From Prevotella sp. (lineage in GTDB: Bacteria > Bacteroidota > Bacteroidia > Bacteroidales > Bacteroidaceae): DNA of 54,779 nucleotides. The first letter of the stretch is position 1; each line of letters starts with the position of its first letter. The notes beneath the pieces are model-generated. The model was given only the letters and a program-made list of their open reading frames with translations, did no database searches and had not been told where the DNA came from. The DNA is taken from contig JAFVFY010000076.1 of NCBI GenBank assembly GCA_017475265.1, positions 1-54,779 of the forward strand, in the 5' to 3' direction. Below, piece after piece: positions 17,125-25,400 of the stretch. A program made the position numbers and the translations under genes.

Positions 17125-17162
17125 GCGTTTATTGGTTATTGGTTATTGTTTATTGGTTATTG
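17123..17162 (+). repeat. TATTGGT heptamer repeat between DUF4834 and HTCS-like genes
   Basis: Words TATTGGT, TATTGGT, TATTGTT and TATTGGT repeat at 7 nt and fill the 41-nt gap. The repeat begins a few nucleotides after the DUF4834 stop. Confidence 0.75.
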
Positions 17163-17165
17163 TAA

Positions 17166-20100
17166 ATGAAGACACATCTGAGGAAAATATTGCTCATAGC
17201 AGTGCTACTACTGCCACTGACCCTGAAAGCCGACTACCTATTCAAGGCCATCAACTCCCGCGACGGCCTGACATCGAGCCAGGTGAATTGTGTGCTGAAG
17301 GACTCACGTGGCTTCATGTGGTTCGGCACACCCGCAGGACTTTACCGCTACGACGGTTACCGTTTCCGCCATTTCCAGTGCGACTCGCAGGACGGGAACT
17401 CGTTGCCCGACAGCTACATAGAGAGCATACAGGAGGCTCCTGGCGGAAATCTGTGGATAAAGACGCCAGCGGGCTACTGCATCTACGAACCACAGTCGGA
17501 GAGCTTCGAGCGCGACATGCACCAGTTCTTCAGCCGACTGGGATATAAGGACGTACCCTCGCTATTGTACATCGACCGCTTCAAGAACCTCTGGGGATAC
17601 ATCAGCGGGCAGGGCGTGCTGTGCTACAACATGCAGCAGCAACTGAAGTACTTCTTCTCCATCACCGATGACATACGCGGACTATACTCCGGAAACATTT
17701 GCTCCATCGGCGAGTGTCGTGACGGTACGCTCATCGTCTACGACGACGGACGACTCGTCTGCTGCAAGGTGTCCAACGAGGAGGAGGTGTTGTGGCGTAA
17801 CGACTATATTGCCCAGCAAAAACTGCGCAAGACGAAGACGCTGAAAGTATTCGCCGACCAGAAGGATAATATATGGCTCTATGGCCAAGGCACACTCTTC
17901 ATGTACAACAAACAGATGAAGACATGGAACACACAGCTGGGCAACGAGCTGAACCTCACGGGCTTAGGCGTAGACCACGCCGTGAACGCCATGGGCGGCG
18001 ACCGCAGCGGGAATGTATGGATAGGAACGGCACGGCACGGACTGATACGCATGAACGTCAACAGCCTGCAGATGGAGGAAGTGCCGTTGAAGAGCATGAG
18101 TATACTGAGCCGACTGCGTGACAACTCTGACATACGTAGCATCTTCATCGACGACAGTGACCTGCTATGGGTGGGCACGGCGAGGGCTGGCGTAGTCTAC
18201 TACGGCGACAACATCTACAAGTTTGAAGCCGACATGCTGGGCGACATCACCGCCATCTGCCAGGACAGTGCCGGCGTGACGTGGTACGGCACCAGCTCCA
18301 ACGGCATCATAGGATACGAAGGGCCATTAGCAAGCGTCAAGGTGTCGGCCATCGCCACCACAAAGGACGGAAGCATCTGGGTGGGTTCGCCACAGAACGG
18401 GCTCACACGCATACGCAACGGCGTGGCAACGTTCTACTCAACGGCAAGCGACAGCACGCACCACACGATGATTGACGACCACATCAACGCCATGACTTGT
18501 GACAAGCAGGGAAACCTCTGGATAGCCACCGACGGAGGACTGCAGCTCTATAACCCGAAGCTGAACCAGTTCTCCAACTACACCAAGGAGCAGGAGAAGA
18601 TAAAGACCAACAACATCACCTCGCTTTTCTACTCAAGAAGCAACAAGTTGCTCATGGGAACCTCCGAGGGACTGATTATCATGAACATCTCCACAGGTGA
18701 AATGGACTACTACATAGGTAACTCGAACAGCATCCAGAAGTTCACCAACAACTACATTACCCAGGTGTTTGAGGACTCACGCGGACTCATCTGGGTGGGA
18801 ACGCGCGAGGGTGTGAACGTGCTGAACCTGGAGAGCGACAACCTCGACCAGATTACGGAGAAGAACGGCAACCTGTGCAACAACAACATCTGTGGCATCG
18901 CCGAAGACCAGGCACACAACATCTGGCTCACCACCAGCAATGGAGTCAGCCGCATCGTGGTACAGCGTAACCACGAAGACGGCACCTATACGTACGGCAC
19001 CTACAACTACACTCTACGTGACGGACTGCAGAACGATGAGTTCAACACGGGTGCCATCGCCACGCTCGAAGACGGCCGCGTCATCATGGGTGGACTGAAC
19101 GGTGTCAACTGGGTAAGGCCAAAGACACGTGACGAGCGCGAGGCACTCCCGCCGGTCATCCTCACCGAGCTCTACATTGGCGAGGAAGAGGTGCTCGTAG
19201 GCCATATCTACGAAGGGAAAGTGCCCCTGCCACAAGCCCTCAACGAGATAAGCCGCATACACCTGTCCAGCGACCAGAACACTTTCACCATCAAGTTCGC
19301 AGCAGGCAGCTACAACCAAAGTGAGCGCTTACAGTTCGTGTACCTGCTTGAAGGCTCTGACGACGAGACATGGCACGATGGAGACGCCATGAAGCATGGC
19401 GTGACCTTCACCGACCTGTCCTTTGGCACCTATAAACTACACGTAAAGGCCAACAACAGTGCGGAAAACATCAACAGCGACAAGGAACGCGTCATCGAGA
19501 TTGTCATCGACAGGCCTTTCTTCCTGCAGTACTGGATGATTATCATCTACGCACTCGTCATCGCCGTGGGCATCTACATCTGGAAACAGGGTATCGACCA
19601 CATTCGACGCCTCTGGAAACGTAAGAAGGCCATCCTGGGCGAACTGGTGCGCCAGCGCGAGGAAATCAAGGCCGCCAGCGATGAGCTGCGCCAACCCATG
19701 TCGCGCATGACGAGCATCATCATGAATCTAGCAGAGCGCGATACCTCACTGGAGGAGCGCGAGCAACTCAACTCGCTTCACGCACAGATGTTGCAGCTCA
19801 TCACTCGCGTCAGCGACATGCAGACGGCGCTAGAGCACCCAGAGGAAAAGGCATCACAGAACGTCAAACAACACTACCTCATGGACGGAGCAGGAGAGAT
19901 GACCCTGCCCGACGTGGTGCGCGAGGAACTTACATCGGAGATAAAACCCTTTGGCGAAGAGCTGCCCACCGCGCGATTCCGCGTGGTGTTCATCGACAGC
20001 AACAAGGAGTTCATAGAGTTCATCAGCGCAAGGATGAAATATATCTATGACTTCCACCCCTACAATGACATCCACAAAGCCGCCACTGACATTGAAGACA

Positions 20101-20927
20101 TGATGCCCGACCTCGTGGTGTGCAAGCAGGACATGAAGGGCATGACGGGCAGCGAGCTGTGCACGAACATTAAAATCCACCCACGACTGAACCGCATCAA
20201 GTTCGTACTGATGACCGACAGCCGACTCAGCGCCAAGGATATGCTCGACCAGGGCATCGCCATGAGCGCCGACGACTACCTGGCCAAGCCCTTCAACCTG
20301 CAGGAGGCCGTCATGCGCTTCAACAAACTACTTGGCATTGGACCCATAGAACTTGACAGCAGTCTCATCGAGGGTGCCGCCACACGTATGCTCGAAGACC
20401 GCAACTCAAGTATGACCACGGCCTCGGAAACCAACGCCAACCCACTGGCCACAACCAACTACACCGTCGTGGAGGATGACATGATAAAAGCTGTCACCAT
20501 CACGCCCGTGAAGAACCACGGAGACGAGGCCATGGAACAGAACTTCACCTTCGCCGACGGTGACGAGATGCATGAACACTTTAGCATGTCCGACAGCATC
20601 GACCGACAGCTGCTGAACAGCATCGAGCAGTATGTGCAACAGAACATGAGCCGAGGAACCATCAACCTCGAGGACATGGCACAGGCCATGGGAATGGCCA
20701 TGAAACCCTTCTTCCAGAAAGTGCGCGACATCACGGGAAAGACACCCGCAGAGGTGGTGCGCGACATCAGGCTGCGCCACGCCTGCATACTCCTACAACG
20801 CACAGACCTCAACATGAGCGTGCTGGCAAACAACGTGGGATTCGCCACGGGAGAACACTTCATCGCACTCTTCAAGGAACGCTTCGGACTGTCTCCCTCG
20901 GAATACCGACTGAAATACAGAAAGTAA
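17166..20927 (+). CDS. HTCS-like propeller sensor / AraC regulator without phosphotransfer residues
   Basis: A 1253-residue protein laid out like a Bacteroides hybrid two-component system. It has a signal peptide (1-22), two-component propeller repeats (about 25-700, e.g. LKDSRGFMWFGT, DSRGLIWVGTREGV), a Y_Y_Y-like Ig domain (about 735-785), one transmembrane helix (about 789-808), a coiled coil, a receiver-like domain (about 940-1055) and a C-terminal AraC HTH (about 1149-1253). The histidine-kinase part is degenerate. The H-box reads SDELRQP (His replaced by Asp, near 838), and no HATPase domain follows. In the receiver the phospho-acceptor site reads VVCKQDMKGM, with Lys where Asp is expected (about 985); LAKPF is kept. 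It probably regulates nearby or distant glycan genes through conformational signalling. Target and ligand are unknown. Confidence 0.9.
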   Translation: MKTHLRKILLIAVLLLPLTLKADYLFKAINSRDGLTSSQVNCVLKDSRGFMWFGTPAGLYRYDGYRFRHFQCDSQDGNSLPDSYIESIQEAPGGNLWIKTPAGYCIYEPQSESFERDMHQFFSRLGYKDVPSLLYIDRFKNLWGYISGQGVLCYNMQQQLKYFFSITDDIRGLYSGNICSIGECRDGTLIVYDDGRLVCCKVSNEEEVLWRNDYIAQQKLRKTKTLKVFADQKDNIWLYGQGTLFMYNKQMKTWNTQLGNELNLTGLGVDHAVNAMGGDRSGNVWIGTARHGLIRMNVNSLQMEEVPLKSMSILSRLRDNSDIRSIFIDDSDLLWVGTARAGVVYYGDNIYKFEADMLGDITAICQDSAGVTWYGTSSNGIIGYEGPLASVKVSAIATTKDGSIWVGSPQNGLTRIRNGVATFYSTASDSTHHTMIDDHINAMTCDKQGNLWIATDGGLQLYNPKLNQFSNYTKEQEKIKTNNITSLFYSRSNKLLMGTSEGLIIMNISTGEMDYYIGNSNSIQKFTNNYITQVFEDSRGLIWVGTREGVNVLNLESDNLDQITEKNGNLCNNNICGIAEDQAHNIWLTTSNGVSRIVVQRNHEDGTYTYGTYNYTLRDGLQNDEFNTGAIATLEDGRVIMGGLNGVNWVRPKTRDEREALPPVILTELYIGEEEVLVGHIYEGKVPLPQALNEISRIHLSSDQNTFTIKFAAGSYNQSERLQFVYLLEGSDDETWHDGDAMKHGVTFTDLSFGTYKLHVKANNSAENINSDKERVIEIVIDRPFFLQYWMIIIYALVIAVGIYIWKQGIDHIRRLWKRKKAILGELVRQREEIKAASDELRQPMSRMTSIIMNLAERDTSLEEREQLNSLHAQMLQLITRVSDMQTALEHPEEKASQNVKQHYLMDGAGEMTLPDVVREELTSEIKPFGEELPTARFRVVFIDSNKEFIEFISARMKYIYDFHPYNDIHKAATDIEDMMPDLVVCKQDMKGMTGSELCTNIKIHPRLNRIKFVLMTDSRLSAKDMLDQGIAMSADDYLAKPFNLQEAVMRFNKLLGIGPIELDSSLIEGAATRMLEDRNSSMTTASETNANPLATTNYTVVEDDMIKAVTITPVKNHGDEAMEQNFTFADGDEMHEHFSMSDSIDRQLLNSIEQYVQQNMSRGTINLEDMAQAMGMAMKPFFQKVRDITGKTPAEVVRDIRLRHACILLQRTDLNMSVLANNVGFATGEHFIALFKERFGLSPSEYRLKYRK

Positions 20928-21120
20928 AGCGCTTCGCTAATGAATAGTGAATAATGAATAGTGAATAAAGGCGCTTCGCTAGTGAATAATGAATAAAGGA
21001 TAATGAATAAATACTTGTTCTTTGAAAGTATTAACAAACGGATAATGGTAACTCCACTATTCATTATTCATTATTCACTATTCACTAGTGTAGCGCAGAA
21101 TTCACTATTCGTAGCGCAAA
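20928..21120 (+). repeat. Inverted TGAATAA/TTATTCA heptamer blocks around the phospholipase D gene start
   Basis: The left block (20940-21008) repeats TGAATAG or TGAATAA and includes two copies of GCGCTTCGCTA. The right block (about 21058-21090) repeats the reverse complement, TTATTCA or CTATTCA, followed by two GTAGCGCA words. The right block is translated and supplies part of the signal peptide of the next gene. Confidence 0.8.
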
Positions 21121-22346
21121 CCTCAGATAGCATCATCTACCGCGACCTCACCGACTACGGCATCACCTTCACTACGGGCAACAGCGTGGAACTGCTTATG
21201 TCGGGGCAGGAGAAGTTCGACCATCTCTTTGCTGACATACGTCATGCGCGCCGAACCGTAAATCTGGAGTACTTCAACTTCCGCAACGACAGCATCGCTT
21301 CCCTGCTCTTCGACATTCTCCGCGAGAAGCGGCGCGAGGGTGTCATCGTGCGTGCGCTCTTCGACGGCTTCGGTAACGACTCGAACAACCAGCCGCTACT
21401 CAAGCACCACGTCAAGAGCCTCCGGGAGGACAGCATTGACATCTACGAGTTCGACCCTATTCGCTTTCCCTGGGTGAACCACATCTGGCCCCGCGACCAC
21501 CGCAAGATTGTGGTCATCGATGACAGCATCGCCTACACCGGCGGCATGAACGTTGCCGACTACTACATCAAGGGCACCGAGCAGGTAGGCTCCTGGCGCG
21601 ACATGCACTGCCGCCTCACCGGGCCCGTCGTCGGCCAACTGCAGGAAATCTTTGCACATATCTGGAAGAAAGCCACCGACGAGATCCTGTCACTTCCCCC
21701 AGCCGCCCATAAGGCCCATCAACCCCATTCTGCCCATCAACCCCATACCTCTCTCGTGGGCATCGTGAACCGCGAGCCTGGCACCGTTTACACCCATCCC
21801 CTCCAAGGGGAGGGCGACTCCCGCCTCCTGGGCAAGAACAACGCCATGCGCTACTTCTATGTCCACGCCATCGATGCCGCCCAGGACACGCTGCGCATCA
21901 TCAACCCCTACTTCACCCTCACGCCCTCCATCCACAAAGCACTGAAACGGGCCATTAAGCGGGGCGTCACCGTAGACATCATGCTCTCTGCCAAGAGCGA
22001 CATCCCGCTGACTCCCGACTGCTGTTTCTATAACGCACATAAGCTGATGAAGCGCGGTGCCCGCGTGTGGCTTTACCAGCCAGGCTTCCACCACTCAAAG
22101 ATTATGATGGTAGACGGTCGCTTCTGCACTGTGGGCAGTGCCAACCTTGACTCGCGCAGCATGCGCTTCGACTATGAGGAGAACGCCGTCATCCTCGACA
22201 CTGCTGTCACCAGGCAACTCAACGACATGTTCTGCCGTGACACCTTGGAAAGCGTTCGCCTGACACCGCAGACCTGGGATGAGTTCCGAACTCCCTGGCA
22301 GAAGTTCCGTGGATGGTTCGCCCACCTTTTACGTCCATTCCTGTAG
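21003..22346 (+). CDS. Phospholipase D family protein, cardiolipin-synthase-like
   Basis: A 447-residue protein with two HKD motifs: HRKIVVID near residues 166-173 and HSKIMMVD near 364-371, each followed by the expected G/N residues (TGGMN, VGSANLDSRS). This is the layout of bacterial cardiolipin synthases, which join two phosphatidylglycerol molecules. The start at 21003 gives a K/R-containing n-region before a hydrophobic stretch (VTPLFIIHYSLFTSVAQ), hence a likely signal peptide; an ATG at 21045 is the alternative. The hydrophobic stretch itself is encoded by heptamer repeats. Residues about 236-270 (HKAHQPHSAHQPH ... HPLQGEGDS) come from a nonamer repeat (21705-21750) and a GC-rich palindrome (21795-21814), inserted between the two catalytic halves without breaking the frame. 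Confidence 0.88.
   Translation: MNKYLFFESINKRIMVTPLFIIHYSLFTSVAQNSLFVAQTSDSIIYRDLTDYGITFTTGNSVELLMSGQEKFDHLFADIRHARRTVNLEYFNFRNDSIASLLFDILREKRREGVIVRALFDGFGNDSNNQPLLKHHVKSLREDSIDIYEFDPIRFPWVNHIWPRDHRKIVVIDDSIAYTGGMNVADYYIKGTEQVGSWRDMHCRLTGPVVGQLQEIFAHIWKKATDEILSLPPAAHKAHQPHSAHQPHTSLVGIVNREPGTVYTHPLQGEGDSRLLGKNNAMRYFYVHAIDAAQDTLRIINPYFTLTPSIHKALKRAIKRGVTVDIMLSAKSDIPLTPDCCFYNAHKLMKRGARVWLYQPGFHHSKIMMVDGRFCTVGSANLDSRSMRFDYEENAVILDTAVTRQLNDMFCRDTLESVRLTPQTWDEFRTPWQKFRGWFAHLLRPFL
21705..21750 (+). repeat. In-frame GCCCATAAG-type nonamer repeat
   Basis: GCCCATAAG, GCCCATCAA, CCCCATTCT, GCCCATCAA and CCCCATACC: five 9-nt words in tandem. They encode the AHKAHQPHSAHQPHT stretch between the two halves of the phospholipase D protein. 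Confidence 0.85.
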
Positions 22347-22403
22347 AATCGACACAGAACGTCTATTGTAGCAGGTGAAGCTTCCATGCTTTGTAACTGA
22401 AAT

Positions 22404-22437
22404 CGAAAAATGAAGGGCTACCCGTTTGGGCAGCCCT
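22404..22437 (-). terminator. Intrinsic terminator of the 1698-residue secreted protein gene
   Basis: The stem AGGGCT-A-CCC with GGG-C-AGCCCT (22414-22423 and 22428-22437) has loop GTTT. An A5 tract (22406-22410) gives the U-run on the reverse strand. Confidence 0.8.
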
Positions 22438-22461
22438 CCAAATTATTACTCGATTTGTCGC

Positions 22462-25400
22462 TTACTTAATCACAACCTTCTTGCCGTCCATGATGTAGAG
22501 ACCCTTAGCGGTCTTAGCCACACGGCGGCCCTGCAGGTCGAAGACAACGACGTTCTTGCTGTCGGTCTTCACATCAGCGATGCCAACGGGATCTTCGTGT
22601 TCAGAATTCTCTGCCCACACGATGTTGGAGGCGTTGCGCTCGCCGCCACCGTAGTAGATGCTCTGGATACCTACCTTCGTCCAAGTGGCCAGCTCCGCAG
22701 GATCATCCTCAAGGTAGATTATTTCACCACCAGAATAGATGTCATAACCATTATGGCTGTAAGGAACCTCGGTCACATCCTCTTCGAAATCAAAGCTATA
22801 GAGTTCAGCAGTGAAGACGTAAGGCTGCTCTTTACCGTCCTTCTCAATCCAAATGGTGTAGAACAGATTACTTGTTAGCAGCTCATTGCCATCGACATCC
22901 ACAGTGGGAATGCTTGCATAAATCTTATTAAAGCCGGCATTCTGCTCAAAGTCGTAGGCCTCGAAGATAGGATCAGCGGGTGTTGCTGCGAAGTCTTGCA
23001 TCTTCGTAATCTCAACATCAGTGAAGGTCTGGTAGGGATCCCAGTCAAACTTGGCACCGTTCAGCACCACGGTCTGTGCGGTGGTGAAGGTAGCCTTCTC
23101 GGCGTCGTAGTTGAGCACGATGTCGGCCATATTGCCCTCCTCATCCATTGCGGTGATGAAGTAGTCGAAGGTGAAGCCCCAGAAGCTGAACCCACCCATG
23201 TACTGGCTGGCAGGGATAGTGACGGTCTTGCCGTCTTCGCTCAGTGTGCCCTTCATCCAGTAATCTGCGCAATCGCTATTGATGCCGGAGAAATAGACGT
23301 CGTTGCCGTCGAAGCCAACCTCAATCTGGTAGCTGTAGTTCTTCTCAACCACAGGCTCTTCGGGATCAGGCTCTTCTCCGCTCTCACCCTTCAAAGTCAC
23401 AACGATGTCGTTGATTTGGCTGTTACCAGAAGTGTACTTATCAGTGCTTTCGTCATATTTACCGATAGTGAACACCACCTTCTGGGCTTCACCAGTCCAA
23501 GTAGCAGCTTTGGCTTCTGCATCATTGGTCAGTTCGCCAGAGTCGGCACTGTTGGTGTCACCCCACTTTCCATTGTGGTTGAACACAATCTGAGTCATGT
23601 TGCTGCCTTCGGGAGCCTCAACGGTCAGTGTGCCACTGTAAACACGCAGCTGCGGGCCATCAGTAGTTCCCCAGAAACGATTGGCTGCATTGGTATAGTG
23701 CTCATCTGCAGGAGAAATGGTCAGGGTCACGCCACCCTCGGTCAGCGTGAGTGCCTCGGTGATGTCACCGTCAGTGCTGTCATTCGAAGAAGTAGCCACG
23801 TCCATAGCATTGAAATCGATGGTCACTTCGGCCTCAGCCTCAGCCTTGCGTGCAAAGCTGGTATCATCATCCTCGCCGGCAGTCACCACATTGGCGGTGA
23901 AGCTATAGGTCTCGGTCACGAGGTCCTCGGGAGCCTCCACGGGGAATGAGTCTGGACGGTCACGCGTAATCTCCACGTCGTAGTAATAGTCGAACATCTG
24001 GTTGCCTCTCTGGTCGCCTGCCAGCACGATAGAGTTCTCGGTCGTCAAAACACCGTTCTCGGCATCGTAGGTGAACACCACATCCTCACCCATCTCTTCG
24101 CCATAGCCAAGGAAGAAGAGGTTGTAGGTGTCAGAGTATGTGCCATAGAACTGGCCATTGGCGAAGGTGGCGGTGCCAGCCTCAGCATCGATGGTACCCT
24201 TCACCCAAGACTCGGGCAGGTAGTCGCAAATGCCCTGCACATAGATGTCGTTGTCAACAATGGCAACACCCACTTCTCTGTTGACAAAGGCATCGTCAGA
24301 GTCGTAAGCAGCGAGATACCAGGTGCTGGCCTCGGCGCCCTCGGGCAACTCCACCACGTCGGGCAGCACGAATGCACCGGGAGTATAAATGGCTGAATAG
24401 AAGTAATTGTAGAGATCTTCTGCATCCTTTGTGCCAGACTCACCGAAATAAGTGTCCTCAACAAGCGACAGCACACCGCTCTCAGCGTCATAGTCGAAGG
24501 CAATGACTCCACTTGCAGCATCGATAAGGGTATTTTCCTCATCAACATCGAGTGCAACGAGGAACTCATCGCCGTATTTGTCGGTACCAACGTACTGGCC
24601 AGAGGGAACGAGCACCTGGCCCTCCTCCGTCAGCGTGCCCTTGACGAATGCTTCGGGGAAGTAGTAGGCAAGACCCTGCAGATAGACATCTGTGCCGTCG
24701 AAGGCCACAAGCTTAGTGTTAGCAGTGCTGAGTGTGCTTTGACTGTCGCTGCCAACAGCCTCCAGCGTGTACTCCTGTGCCTCCACGCCTTCGGGCAGTT
24801 CAACGAGCACAAGCGGTTCCTTAATGGTGTAGGCAAATATCAGCTCAAGTTCCTCTTCGCCATTCATCACGCCGCTAACGGTGAGAGCATAGATTCCGGG
24901 GGCGGTGATTTCGCCATCCTCCGACATATCGAAAGTCAAGATGTTGTTCTCCAACTTGACTTCGTTCGTCATCCAAGTCTCCTCTGTGTCAAGGTTGACG
25001 AGCGTGGCAGCAATACCGCTCTCGCCTGCGGTGACCTCGAACTTGTTGAAGGTGATTTCGAACTCATCCAAACTCTCAACGATACCCTCAGCAGGGGTGA
25101 TTTCGAAGGCGGATTTGCCGAAGCTGATGTCATCGACCAGCATATAGAACTGGTCAGTGACGTCGAAGTGGCGAATGGCCACATAGCCCTCCTGACCCTC
25201 GTATTCACTCAGGTCGACAGCGTACTCATACCAGTTGCCTTGAACCTTGCGGGGAGCGCGGAATTTGTCGGCTCGTGCAGCGGTCAGCGTCCATTCCTGA
25301 ACCACCTCAAAGTCGGCAGCATCCTTATTACCCTTAGTAGACACACACACTGCGAAGTGCTCTGCGGGATAGCTGGCATCCTGTGCGCAGGCAAAGAACT

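Noticed and set aside
20940-21090. Insertion sequence ends around the phospholipase D start
   Set aside because: Inverted heptamer blocks enclose only about 50 nt and no transposase; better seen as stutter repeats.
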